Of a stretch of DNA of 64,000 nt, positions 35,371 through 43,778 are shown one piece after another. The position numbers and the translations under genes are program-made. The notes under the pieces are model-generated. The model saw only the letters and a list, made by a program, of their open reading frames with translations. It was not told where the DNA came from and searched no databases. The stretch comes from Ancrocorticia sp052089425 (GTDB lineage Bacteria; Actinomycetota; Actinomycetes; Actinomycetales; Actinomycetaceae): positions 73,159 through 137,158 of the forward strand of contig NZ_JBQCZW010000004.1 of NCBI RefSeq assembly GCF_052089425.1, in the 5' to 3' direction. The first letter of the stretch is position 1; each line of letters begins with the position of its first letter.

Positions 35371-35444
35371 TGGAGCGAATGACGGGAATCGAACCCGCGT
35401 AATCTGCTTGGAAGGCAGAGGCTCTACCATTGAGCTACATTCGC
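35371..35444 (-). tRNA. tRNA-Gly (anticodon UCC)
   Basis: Cloverleaf read on the minus strand: acceptor GCGAATG/CATTCGC, D-arm GCTCAATGGTAGAGC, anticodon loop CTTCCAA giving UCC, T-arm GCGGGTTCGATTCCCGT, discriminator T and an encoded CCA. Confidence 0.97.
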
Positions 35445-35582
35445 GTGCCCATAGAGTTTAGCAGCTTGCTCGATCGCAGCGCACCTTGGCTAAGTGTGAT
35501 CTAACCCTGTGTGTCAAAGTGGCTTACCAAGGTGCAGGACCCGCGAATTTCGCCTAGTATGGGCTAGTCCCTCTGGGACAAT

Positions 35583-35655
35583 CGGGGTATGGCGCAGTTG
35601 GTAGCGCGCCCGCTTTGGGAGCGGGAGGCCGTGGGTTCGAGTCCCGCTACCCCGA
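35583..35655 (+). tRNA. tRNA-Pro (anticodon UGG)
   Basis: Acceptor CGGGGTA/TACCCCG, D-arm GGCGCAGTTGGTAGCGC, anticodon loop TTTGGGA giving UGG, T-arm GTGGGTTCGAGTCCCGC and discriminator A. CCA is not encoded (CAG follows). Confidence 0.97.
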
Positions 35656-35666
35656 CAGATGAGTAT

Positions 35667-35810
35667 CCCCGAAGATCTATCTTCGAGGGATGCGAAGACC
35701 GAGGGGTTGAAAGCACCGAAGGTGCTAAACACCCCGTCGAAATTCGAGTGAAAAGAACGCTGGCGTTCTCTTCCGAGGATGATGAAGTGGTCTATGTTCG
35801 CGTAGCGAAC
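35667..35810. repeat. Cluster of five short perfect palindromes after tRNA-Pro
   Basis: Five hairpins follow each other: CGAAGAT-ct-ATCTTCG (35670-35685, extended by CCC/GGG), AGCACC-gaa-GGTGCT (35712-35726, enclosed by GGGGT 35703-35707 and ACCCC 35731-35735), TCGAA-a-TTCGA (35737-35747), AGAACGC-tg-GCGTTCT (35754-35769) and GTTCGC-gta-GCGAAC (35796-35810). The region to 35951 has no convincing gene. The first may terminate the tRNA-Pro transcript. The rest could be a structured RNA, protein-binding sites or the scar of an insertion; nothing decides between these. Confidence 0.6.
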
Positions 35811-35951
35811 TCCCCCGACGAAATCCGTGCAAATGGAGCATTGGCGCCCTATTTCAAAGATCATTGACCGGCCGGCTGCTAGCCTTTGAATGGCTGACTC
35901 TGGAATAACCCGGAGCTCCCGGATGACTGAACACATGAAAAGAGGCAACTT

Positions 35952-36875
35952 GTGACGGACATGCCAAATTGGGAAGGATTCATGATCCCGACCCTGCAGG
36001 TGATGGATGATGGTGTTGTCCGGCATTGGCGAGAATTTCAACCTCAGGTTGCGGACAAGGCACACCTCACGGACGAACAGAAGACGGAGAGGCTCCCGTC
36101 GGGAAATTCGCTCAGATACGAAAACCGAATTGGCTGGGCAGTTTCATTTATGACGAATGTCGGTGCACTAACGCGTCCCAAGCGAGCGCATTACCAGATC
36201 ACTGATGCAGGCAGACAGGTTTTACAACGTTTCCCTAACGGGGCTAAAGAACACGACATCAAAAGGATGGCAAAGGAACCTAACTCCCAAATCCGGGCTT
36301 ATAAGTCCACCTCCTCTGATAAAAAATCCGCTGTCACTCCGCCGAACGACACAGATGCCGCTATGACTCCAATAGAGCAAGTTCAGTCAGGCATTACCCG
36401 CATTAACGAGGACGTTGAGAAGGAACTCCTAGAACGTCTTCAGAGCAAGGAACCAGCGTTCTTCGAACAGGCGGTGGTAGAACTACTTCTTGCCATGGGG
36501 TACGGCGGCTCTACGGGCGGGGGAAGCGTCACGCAACTCAGCAACGACGGTGGAATTGATGGCGTGATTGATCAAGATATTCTGGGTTTGAGTCGAGTTT
36601 ACATACAGGCTAAACGCTATGCCGACGTCAACAGTGTTGGACGCCCTGATCTGCAAGCATTTGTCGGGGCGCTCAGCGGAAAGGCCGACAGTGGCGTCTT
36701 CATTACCACCAGCACGTTCTCAAAGAACGCCCGCGAATACGCTTCCGGCGTTCCTACACGCATTATTCTTATCGACGGCGCATTCCTCACCCGCCTTATG
36801 CTCCAATTCGGAGTTGGAGTCCAGACACGCGAAACGTACACCGTTGCCGAGATCGACGAGGACTTCTTCGAATAG
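35952..36875 (+). CDS. mrr: Mrr-type restriction endonuclease (type IV)
   Basis: 307 residues: an N-terminal Mrr winged-helix domain (about 5-95, MIPTLQVMDDG and YQITDAGRQVL) and a C-terminal PD-(D/E)xK nuclease domain (165-295). Catalytic residues are seen as D203 in NDGGIDG and the Q219-A-K221 motif in IQAKRY. Mrr enzymes cut DNA that carries foreign methylation. GTG 35952 has AAGAGG seven bases upstream. No methyltransferase gene is nearby, as expected for a type IV enzyme. It lies directly behind a tRNA gene and the palindrome cluster, with lower GC than its surroundings, which suggests acquisition by transfer. Confidence 0.9.
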   Translation: MTDMPNWEGFMIPTLQVMDDGVVRHWREFQPQVADKAHLTDEQKTERLPSGNSLRYENRIGWAVSFMTNVGALTRPKRAHYQITDAGRQVLQRFPNGAKEHDIKRMAKEPNSQIRAYKSTSSDKKSAVTPPNDTDAAMTPIEQVQSGITRINEDVEKELLERLQSKEPAFFEQAVVELLLAMGYGGSTGGGSVTQLSNDGGIDGVIDQDILGLSRVYIQAKRYADVNSVGRPDLQAFVGALSGKADSGVFITTSTFSKNAREYASGVPTRIILIDGAFLTRLMLQFGVGVQTRETYTVAEIDEDFFE

Positions 36876-36947
36876 ATCGATAGATTGACTGGGCAACTAT
36901 GCCCTTCGCCCGTATGCGCCGAGGTCCGTACCGTACGCACCCACTCC

Positions 36948-39302
36948 TTATCGCGAGCGCCGCACAAGCCCTTTGACGCCGCCAGTGACGGAGCTGCCTG
37001 CGCCGAGCGCCACAGCAAACTCCATGAGCCCATTTGGCTCGTAAGGCGAAGAGAACATTCCACAGTCCACCGCCTTGTCGGTCAGGAACGTGTCGGAGTA
37101 CCGCTGAGCGTCGGGCGTATGAAGGTCCCACACCAGTAGGGCAGCCATGATCGAAGCTGAAAGATCGGACGGTAGCGGCGGCATGCCAAGCCGCTCTAGC
37201 CCGTCATAGGCCGTCTTGAGAATCCTGTGATCCGTGACAGATGCGGTCAGTGACATGGGGCCAACGTTGTAGGAGATCTGCCGCCCGGCGGCGCGCTCCA
37301 CTGTGGCACGCCACCTGCCAATCCGCTTGGCCGCGGCGTAATTTGGCCCCTGCACATCAACGAATCCGGGGTACACGCCGCCGATGCGGCCCGGGCGCAA
37401 GCGCCTCACCATTGCGTATGTGGAAACCGATCGAGCAACTGCACCTTCGCCAAGCTGTTTCTTGAGGCCGTCTTCGCCAAGCTTGAAGGCATCGGTTGGG
37501 CTGCCGATCCACGCCAGCATAGTGTCAGTCCGCTCGCTGCACACAAGCCGTTCCACCACATCCGCCCCCGCGGCCGCCAAGAGGAAGGCAGACCCCGGAG
37601 CATAGAGCGAATCCACAATCACAAGACGGCCCGGGAGCTTGGCGATCCATCCGGCAACTCGTTCGGGTGCCTCTACTACATCAGCTCCGTCATCGGGCGG
37701 CAGGAATAACGTGCCGGAACTTTCGTGTGCCGCGGCGAGGAGCTCTGCCTTGCGGCGTGACTGCGGCCGAATCACTGCGGCCACATCGAAACCCCACTCG
37801 AGCAGCTGACGCGCTGGGGATAGCTCGGCCCCTGCGCCGAGGCATACAAAGGTAACACCTGCGGCTTGTAGCAAGTCAGGATCGAGTGCCATCTCGCGTA
37901 GCGCTACATCAGCCCCGTCTAGGAGGCGCCCCGATTGCTTCCAACCGTCCAATTCTGCAACGAGCTCGTGCCCACGAAGCGTTCGGCCGTCAATGCTCAG
38001 TTCCAAGCCCTCGTTGCGACCTTTCTGGGTTCCGGTGATCACTCCTCCAGCGTTTGACGGTTCACGCAGAATGGCATCGGAGAGCGTGCGCCCGTCAGAG
38101 AAATGAAGGAGCTCCGAGAGAGCATTCAGCCCTGACTGAGCGCAGTTGGTGCCTCGCTCTGGGGTATCGAACCAGCTCATCTCTTCCATGGCTTCGCGAT
38201 AGCGTTTACGCCACGGGACCGCTGAGTCGATTGACTGCTGGAGCCGGGGAAGGCCGCTCGCAGCGCCCGCGCACATTCCCTGCGATACGAGGGTGCTGCT
38301 ACTGCGTCCGTCCTGGCGTGGTAGCACAATCGCCTCGCCTACATCTGGCACATTCTGTTTGCCTGAATACCAGAGGTGTACAAGATCGCGTCCACTGCCC
38401 GCATCAAGAACAGCGAATCGATTGTCCGTCAGCTCAACCAGCTCTAGCTGGGTTGGCAAGAGCACTGGTGCCCTGAATGATGCGGCGCCTTGGCACGATT
38501 CGGAACCATCTATCCCGAGTTCGCCAGCCGCCCATGCGTCAATAGCCGCGCCATGGAGGATCACTGATCGATATCCGAATAGGCGAGCGCTGGCTTTGGA
38601 CACGTGTATCGGGTTGATATCGCCGGTGATACGCGCCCAGTTCTTGCTGGCCTGCGTTCCCAACTGAGCCGATGAGTAAGCTGTGCGCTGGCCAACGTCC
38701 AAATACCCCAAGCCGTTTGTACCGACATCCTTTCGGAGATCGGGTACTCGGGCCAGAAGCTCAGGAATTTGCCCAATATTCCGATCTGAGCCCTTACCTG
38801 ACTTATCGAGGTAGCTGGTGCACTCGATGTAGGCAACTGTGCCTGCCGCGCTAAGCGAGCATTGGATCACCACACGTATCCCTGAGTTATCGCGATTGAG
38901 TGACACTACACGTGCGGAGAGCTGGAGATCGGTACCGGCCGAAACTGGCGCAGCGAGATCCCATGCTTGACTGGTCACTAAGGTGCCGAGTGGCTGTAAA
39001 GGCACAGTGGGATCAGCAAGTAGCTCTACGTTCGATGGGAAACACAAGCTATGCAGGGCGGCCGGGGTTAGCCAGCCTTGCTGACCGTTCCCCGTTGACG
39101 GCGCGGTACGTGCGGCGCTAACTTCACCGGGGCCAGAGCCTTGCTCGCTGAATACATCCGCAAGGCTGCCGAGCTCTGGGGCTGACGTACTGACCGAACG
39201 TGTGATCGTGGGAATCTTGTCAAGAGAGTCAGGAATCCCGATTGTCCGCAGCTTCTTGCTAGCTGAACTGTGAACCACGTGTGCAAGCTGCCTTAGCTCC
39301 AT
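36948..39302 (-). CDS. MaoC-like dehydratase fused to an SDR-like domain
   Basis: A 784-residue protein. The N-terminal part (about residues 75-330) is a double hotdog region; WARITGDINPIHVSKASA matches the hydratase-2/MaoC motif with likely catalytic D228 and H233. The C-terminal part (about 490-784) looks like a degenerate Rossmann/SDR domain: VTFVCLGAGAELSPARQLLE replaces the glycine-rich loop and NYAAAKRIGRWRA carries a YxxxK pair. The middle is unassigned. This suggests combined (R)-3-hydroxyacyl dehydration and ketoacyl reduction, as in a fatty-acid synthesis cycle, but in the reverse order to peroxisomal MFE-2. Start ATG 39302 has AAGGAGG five bases upstream. No fatty-acid genes adjoin. 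Confidence 0.65.
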   Translation of the reverse strand: MELRQLAHVVHSSASKKLRTIGIPDSLDKIPTITRSVSTSAPELGSLADVFSEQGSGPGEVSAARTAPSTGNGQQGWLTPAALHSLCFPSNVELLADPTVPLQPLGTLVTSQAWDLAAPVSAGTDLQLSARVVSLNRDNSGIRVVIQCSLSAAGTVAYIECTSYLDKSGKGSDRNIGQIPELLARVPDLRKDVGTNGLGYLDVGQRTAYSSAQLGTQASKNWARITGDINPIHVSKASARLFGYRSVILHGAAIDAWAAGELGIDGSESCQGAASFRAPVLLPTQLELVELTDNRFAVLDAGSGRDLVHLWYSGKQNVPDVGEAIVLPRQDGRSSSTLVSQGMCAGAASGLPRLQQSIDSAVPWRKRYREAMEEMSWFDTPERGTNCAQSGLNALSELLHFSDGRTLSDAILREPSNAGGVITGTQKGRNEGLELSIDGRTLRGHELVAELDGWKQSGRLLDGADVALREMALDPDLLQAAGVTFVCLGAGAELSPARQLLEWGFDVAAVIRPQSRRKAELLAAAHESSGTLFLPPDDGADVVEAPERVAGWIAKLPGRLVIVDSLYAPGSAFLLAAAGADVVERLVCSERTDTMLAWIGSPTDAFKLGEDGLKKQLGEGAVARSVSTYAMVRRLRPGRIGGVYPGFVDVQGPNYAAAKRIGRWRATVERAAGRQISYNVGPMSLTASVTDHRILKTAYDGLERLGMPPLPSDLSASIMAALLVWDLHTPDAQRYSDTFLTDKAVDCGMFSSPYEPNGLMEFAVALGAGSSVTGGVKGLVRRSR

Positions 39303-39367
39303 GCCGCCTCCTTGATGACCACTCAAGGATAGCGGTTTGTGGCGTCAGATCCAGACGACAATAATCG

Positions 39368-39970
39368 TTAGACCCGAGTTGAGTAGTCATAATTGTCCTG
39401 CACCGCACGGAAGTCCGCTTCACTCAAATGATGACACCAAGGCTGCTGCGTTCCGGAGAACCTGATTCGATGCGCCCCTGTCCAAGATGCGACCTCGACA
39501 TGACAGTCGGGCATACCCCACAACACCTCGACCGCGGGCATAAGATCATTATCCGAAGAAAACAGAACTGCAACATCCATGTACCCGGACATCCCTAACC
39601 GAATCATGTCTACGGCGATCGCCACATCAATACCTTTCTCACTGGCGGCAGAAGCCGGAAAGTCGGAAGGGTATTGAAGATTACGCCGAACCACAGTCAC
39701 TTGGTCAGATCTATCCCACATGTCCGCTTGCCGATCGTTAGCCTGCGCCGCACCGGGCTGCCGTTCAGGATTAGGGCGCCCTCTATAAACCCGAACTTCA
39801 AGCAGGTCACTTTCACGTTGCCTACGCTCGGTGAGCAACTCACCTACCTTCAGTGGAAACACATGCCCATTGCTCGCACCTGAGCCAAACGGCAGGAACT
39901 GGCGCCGAGCCCAACCGTGAACATTCTGGTAGTCCATGAAGAGCACGACTCGATCTACATTGTTGGCCAC
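39368..39970 (-). CDS. NYN-domain (PIN-like) protein
   Basis: 200 residues of the NYN family, PIN-fold nucleases acting on RNA. The conserved acidic sites are seen as FMDYQNVHG (D13, N16), KGIDVAIAVDM and LFSSDNDLMPAVE; the first two Asp and the DxD pair would bind metal. I choose GTG 39970, with TTGGAGG five bases upstream, over a TTG at 40003 that lies inside a hairpin. Lies 65 bp upstream of the MaoC/SDR fusion on the same strand and may be cotranscribed. A promoter (TACAAT at 40039-40034) and a terminator-like hairpin precede it. Target RNA is unknown. Confidence 0.8.
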   Translation of the reverse strand: MANNVDRVVLFMDYQNVHGWARRQFLPFGSGASNGHVFPLKVGELLTERRQRESDLLEVRVYRGRPNPERQPGAAQANDRQADMWDRSDQVTVVRRNLQYPSDFPASAASEKGIDVAIAVDMIRLGMSGYMDVAVLFSSDNDLMPAVEVLWGMPDCHVEVASWTGAHRIRFSGTQQPWCHHLSEADFRAVQDNYDYSTRV

Positions 39971-39994
39971 GTCGCCTCCAACTATATGAAAAAT

Positions 39995-40021
39995 CCCCGC
40001 CAATCCCGGGGGACGGCGGGG
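39995..40021 (-). terminator. Leader hairpin with T-run before the NYN gene
   Basis: Minus-strand CCCCGCC...GGCGGGG stem followed by ATTTTTC, 25 bp before the GTG. It could stop readthrough from rpmF or act as an attenuator, since a candidate -10 box (TACAAT, 40039-40034) lies just upstream. Confidence 0.55.
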
Positions 40022-40090
40022 CGTAATAAAAGCATTGTACCCTATTCAGCCTGCAGGTCACACGTAGAACCTCGAATAGGGGAAATAAAA

Positions 40091-40122
40091 GGAACCCGGA
40101 TACCGTCTGATATCCGGGTTCC
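40091..40122. terminator. Terminator of rpmF
   Basis: GGAACCCGGATA (40091-40102) and TATCCGGGTTCC (40111-40122) form a perfect 12-bp stem. On the minus strand it is followed by TTTTATTT, starting 16 bp after the rpmF stop; on the plus strand by TTT. Confidence 0.9.
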
Positions 40123-40137
40123 TTTGACGCTTATTGG

Positions 40138-40302
40138 TCAGTCCGCAAGCAAGCCATTCTTGTAAGCCTTAGCAAGCTTACGTGGAATGCGCACTTCGCG
40201 GCCCTGAACGCGGACGGTCTGGAGGTTAGGAACCTCAGCCTTCCACTGGGAACGGCGAGAGCGGGTGTTGCTGCGGGACATCTTGCGCTTGGGTACTGCC
40301 AT
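40138..40302 (-). CDS. rpmF: 50S ribosomal protein bL32
   Basis: Encodes 54 residues beginning MAVPKRKMSRSNTRSRRSQW and ending in KNGLLAD, a full-length bL32. The usual zinc-binding Cys residues are absent, so this is the C-minus form that does not need zinc and is often used in zinc shortage or as the only copy. ATG 40302 is preceded by GAGAGGAG. Too short for a 60-codon cutoff. Divergent from yigZ; perfect terminator follows. A single-gene unit rather than the plsX-rpmF-acpP cluster of other bacteria. Confidence 0.95.
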   Translation of the reverse strand: MAVPKRKMSRSNTRSRRSQWKAEVPNLQTVRVQGREVRIPRKLAKAYKNGLLAD

Positions 40303-40607
40303 GATGCCGCTCCTCTCGATTCTCGGGCCGCCTGATCGCGACCACCTGTCTTACCGCGCCGCCCAAAGCATTGCCTCGGACAACACGCACAAGTGAATAC
40401 TGTACCTGACACGGCCTGTGCCCGCTATTCCGCAGGCGTTCTTTGGGCCGGTTAGGCCAGAGTACTTCATCACATCCCTCGTTATCGACAGGTATCTGGA
40501 AATTCTCTGACGAAGCCGGCGCCACTGATCTCCGCAATCGTCCGTACCCGTCGACGAAGACCAAGAATGCACGTGGTACACGTGGCACACGCGGATAGAA
40601 TGGCGGG

Positions 40608-41279
40608 GTGAGTGAACTCGTGTTGCCAAAAGATTCCCAGTTCCATGGAGAGCTGGAGATCAAGCGGTCACGATTCCTTGCGACGGTGGTCAGAATCGAT
40701 AGTCCCGAGCAAGCCCGCGAGACAATCAACGTACGCCGGGCTGAGCTTCCAGACGCGCGGCATCACTGCACTGCATTTGTTGTGGGAGTACCCGGTTCCG
40801 CGCCAGCGCTTCACTCATCTGATGATTCCGAGCCGTCCGGAACGGCTGGGCGCCCGATCCTCGACGTACTGCTGGGCATCGGCATTACGGACGCGGTAGC
40901 AATTGTTACGAGATACTTCGGCGGAACGTTGCTCGGAACCGGCGGACTAGTCCGTGCATATTCGGGTGCTGTGAAGGAGGCGCTTGAGGGAGCACCCCTC
41001 CTATCGCGAGAGATTGTTCCTGTGTGGAGCACACTCCTCCCCCATAGCGATTCTGGACGATATCTTTCCGAACTGGCCAACGCTGGCTTCGCTGGTACAC
41101 CCGAGTATCTGGGCGAGGGCGTCCGAGTCAGTGTGGTAACACCCAAGGGAAAGGACCTCACTGCACTGTTTGCCCAGCTCTCCGGTGGCACCATCACACC
41201 CGAGGTGTCAGGGAAAGCAGCCCAAGAATTTGCGTGGGGCTCGGTCAACGAGTCCGCGGCCATGCGAGCCCCAGGCTAG
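40608..41279 (+). CDS. YigZ/IMPACT-family protein
   Basis: 223 residues, GTG start. N-terminal UPF0029/IMPACT domain with IKRSRFLATVVRIDSPEQA, HHCTAFVVG, EPSGTAGRPILDVL and RYFGGTLLGTGGLVRAYSGA, all family hallmarks; C-terminal ferredoxin-like domain. The related eukaryotic IMPACT protein regulates Gcn2; the bacterial role is unsettled. Stands alone between the divergent rpmF and cysK, about 136 bp before cysK. Confidence 0.9.
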   Translation: MSELVLPKDSQFHGELEIKRSRFLATVVRIDSPEQARETINVRRAELPDARHHCTAFVVGVPGSAPALHSSDDSEPSGTAGRPILDVLLGIGITDAVAIVTRYFGGTLLGTGGLVRAYSGAVKEALEGAPLLSREIVPVWSTLLPHSDSGRYLSELANAGFAGTPEYLGEGVRVSVVTPKGKDLTALFAQLSGGTITPEVSGKAAQEFAWGSVNESAAMRAPG

Positions 41280-41415
41280 GCCGAAATTGCTTCATGTTTC
41301 GAGACAAGTACACACAACGCTAGACATAAACCCTATTTTGTGGTTGGTTAGTTCCAGCCGTTGATTTAAAACAGCTCATATGCCACGCAACAGGCGTGCA
41401 GACAAGGAGAACGTA

Positions 41416-42351
41416 ATGTCCAAAATTTATGCTGATGCAACGGAGCTTGTTGGGGGAACACCCCTCGTTCGCATCAACCGGCTGGCTGGCAACGGTCAAG
41501 CCACGGTTCTCGCCAAGCTGGAGTTTTACAACCCCGCGAACTCGGTCAAGGACCGTATCGGCGTAGCGATCATTGATGCTGCTGAAAAGGCAGGTGCACT
41601 CAGCGCAGGAGGAACGATTGTTGAGGCCACCTCCGGTAACACCGGCATCGGCCTCGCGTGGGTTGGTGCGGTACGCGGCTACAAGGTGATCCTCACAATG
41701 CCCTCCTCCATGTCCAAGGAACGGCGCGCGCTTCTGCGCGCGTTCGGCGCCGAACTGGTCCTGACCGAGCCCGCAGGCGGCATGAAGGGTGCGGTAGATA
41801 AGGCCGATGAAATCGTCGCCAACACCCCGGGAGCCATTCTGGCTTCACAGTTCGCCAACGAGGCAAATCCCGCCATTCACGAAGCAACCACCGGCGAAGA
41901 AATCTGGACGGACACGGACGGCAAGGTTGATTACCTCGTTTCCGGTATCGGCACCGGCGGAACGATCACGGGAGCAGGCCGAGCGCTGCGCCGCCACAAC
42001 CCAGACGTTAAGCTCATCGCCGTTGAGCCCGGAGAGTCCCCGCTCCTATCCGAAGGAAAGGCTGGCCCGCACAAGATTCAGGGCATTGGCGCCAACTTCG
42101 TTCCCGATGTACTCGACACGGAAATCTACGACGAAGTCATCTCGGTTCCCGGCGAGGTTGCGATCGAGACGGCACGCAAATCGGCTACCGAAGAAGGCCT
42201 CCTCGTAGGCATTTCGTCCGGTGCGGCTCTCAAGGCGGCCCTTGAGGTCGCTCAGCGGCCAGAAGCAGCGGGCAAGACCATCGTGGCGATCATTCCGGAC
42301 TTCGGCGAGCGTTACCTTTCTACCCCGCTCTTCGAGGGGCTGCTCGACTGA
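41416..42351 (+). CDS. cysK: Cysteine synthase A (O-acetylserine sulfhydrylase)
   Basis: PLP enzyme converting O-acetylserine and sulfide to cysteine. 311 residues. PLP lysine is K45 in NPANSVKDRIG; the substrate loop is TSGNTG, and GTGGTITG binds the phosphate. Start ATG 41416 with AAGGAG upstream; an earlier in-frame ATG (41380) has no site. Partner of cysE, 0.8 kb downstream, which supplies O-acetylserine; both run the same way with a minus-strand lipoprotein gene between. Ends in a strong terminator. Confidence 0.97.
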   Translation: MSKIYADATELVGGTPLVRINRLAGNGQATVLAKLEFYNPANSVKDRIGVAIIDAAEKAGALSAGGTIVEATSGNTGIGLAWVGAVRGYKVILTMPSSMSKERRALLRAFGAELVLTEPAGGMKGAVDKADEIVANTPGAILASQFANEANPAIHEATTGEEIWTDTDGKVDYLVSGIGTGGTITGAGRALRRHNPDVKLIAVEPGESPLLSEGKAGPHKIQGIGANFVPDVLDTEIYDEVISVPGEVAIETARKSATEEGLLVGISSGAALKAALEVAQRPEAAGKTIVAIIPDFGERYLSTPLFEGLLD

Positions 42352-42385
42352 GCGACACTCTCACCTGTCGGGTTACATAACTATT

Positions 42386-42417
42386 GAACGGGGCGGTCCA
42401 ATCGGGCCGCCCCGTTC
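42386..42417 (+). terminator. Terminator of cysK
   Basis: GAACGGGGCGG (42386-42396) pairs with CCGCCCCGTTC (42407-42417), followed by ATTCTG. It begins 34 bp after the stop. Confidence 0.85.
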
Positions 42418-42479
42418 ATTCTGAATTCCGTGACAGATTCGGCCAAGTGCCGCGGCATCGCACCTCTGGCCCCGGCCCA

Positions 42480-42884
42480 CTACGTGCCGGGGCACTGCCC
42501 AGGGGTGAGGTACTCCCAGTAGTCCCCGTCGATTGCTTTTTCTACGGTGTCCTCGGGAGCACCATTCTTCGCCGTCACGATAAACTCTAGGAGATCCGAG
42601 TCCTCCAGATAGTCCCCATTGCCGCAAGCGGTCATGATAACAAAGCCGGATTCGTCCCAATCCTCGCTCGCATTGAAGCTCTGCTCCTCATCAACCCCAC
42701 TGATGGGCACAGATAAGTCTTGGATAACGACAACTCGCCCTTCCGTGAGTTCCTCGTAGGTATGACCTATAGTGCTCGTCTCTTTTCCCCAGAACTCGTT
42801 CATAGAGGTCTGATCACTGGTTTGGCAACCGGAAACTGCCAGAACGCTGACAACTCCAGCAAGCAGTCTTGTACCACGCATCAT
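42480..42884 (-). CDS. Small secreted lipoprotein, unknown function
   Basis: 134 residues from the double ATG at 42884 (CAGGAAAAGA upstream). Signal peptide with lipobox VSGC and acylated Cys20. The mature part is acidic (many Asp and Glu) with two further Cys, one near residue 87 and one near the C-terminus, which may form a disulfide. No family recognised. It lies between cysK and cysE but on the opposite strand, so its place there may be accidental. Confidence 0.75.
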   Translation of the reverse strand: MMRGTRLLAGVVSVLAVSGCQTSDQTSMNEFWGKETSTIGHTYEELTEGRVVVIQDLSVPISGVDEEQSFNASEDWDESGFVIMTACGNGDYLEDSDLLEFIVTAKNGAPEDTVEKAIDGDYWEYLTPGQCPGT

Positions 42885-43122
42885 TCTTTTCCTGAGTCCT
42901 CTCAAGGATGGGGCACCAAACCTCGGCCCTTGGTTGTCCAGCTGCATTGCTGGATGCTTCATCGTAGCTCTCGACCGGCACACTAGATTCGGGGCTTAAG
43001 TCCCGTTATTTCGTGCTTCCAATGCCTTTTCGGTCGCATGTATTTGATCCGCCTACACATGCCGGAAAACAGTCTGTTACAACCAAGCAGTGGCTAGGCG
43101 CGCCAGCAGCCCTGAGACCTTC

Positions 43123-43151
43123 TTGGGCAACCCCGCGCGAGGTGGCACAAT
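43123..43151 (+). promoter_or_regulatory. Promoter of cysE
   Basis: TTGGGC (43123-43128), 17-bp spacer, CACAAT (43146-43151). Transcription would begin near 43158, about 38 bp before the chosen ATG. Confidence 0.55.
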
Positions 43152-43195
43152 AGGGCCCATGGCTTTTCGTCATGATTCAGCGAGAGGAACAGCGG

Positions 43196-43774
43196 ATGGG
43201 TTCACACCTCAACAAGTTTGTTCGGGTCCTCAAGGATGACCTGCAGGCTGCCTGCGATCACGATCCGGCGGCCCGGACGCGGATTGAGGTGGCACTGGCC
43301 TACCCCGGCGTTCACGCCGTGTGGGGCTACCGCCTCGCCCACGCCATCTGGAAGCGCGGGGGCCTCTTTAAGCTGCCTGCCCGATTGTTCTCCCAGCTGG
43401 TCCGTGCCATCACGGGTATCGAGATTCACCCCGGAGCGAAGATCGGCCCCCGCCTATTCATTGATCACGGCATGGGTGTGGTGATCGGCGAAACCTCTGA
43501 AATTGGAGCCGATTGCATGCTCTACCATGGCGTGACACTGGGCGGAACATCTCTGAGCGCCACGAAGCGCCACCCCACGCTGGGCAACGGGGTTGTCATT
43601 GGTGCGGGAGCCAAAGTACTCGGCCCCGTGCGGATCGGAGATGAGGCTCGTATTGGGGCGAACGCCGTCGTCGTCCGAGATCTTCCTCCTCACCACACGG
43701 CCGTGGGCGTGCCGGCCAGCTACCGCGACCATGCGGCGCCGGCCTACACCATTGACCCGGCTATCTATATCTAG
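43196..43774 (+). CDS. cysE: Serine O-acetyltransferase
   Basis: Acetylates serine for cysteine synthesis. 192 residues: N-terminal helices and a left-handed beta-helix of hexapeptide repeats (IHPGAKIGPRLFIDHG, IGADCMLYHGVTLGG, IGANAVVVRDLPPHHTAVGVPA). Active His residues are in FIDHG and YHGVTLGG. I choose ATG 43196 with GAGAGGAA upstream rather than the ATG at 43172. Length and C-terminus (PAIYI) match the short EpsC/CysE form; the Ile end is the tail that plugs into the CysK active site in the synthase complex. Converges on rpiB, 4 bp apart. Confidence 0.95.
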   Translation: MGSHLNKFVRVLKDDLQAACDHDPAARTRIEVALAYPGVHAVWGYRLAHAIWKRGGLFKLPARLFSQLVRAITGIEIHPGAKIGPRLFIDHGMGVVIGETSEIGADCMLYHGVTLGGTSLSATKRHPTLGNGVVIGAGAKVLGPVRIGDEARIGANAVVVRDLPPHHTAVGVPASYRDHAAPAYTIDPAIYI

Positions 43775-43778
43775 GGGC

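Noticed and set aside
35589..35867. Open frame through tRNA-Pro and the palindromes
   Set aside because: It begins inside the tRNA, has no ribosome binding site, and its residues follow from the palindromes; no family resemblance.
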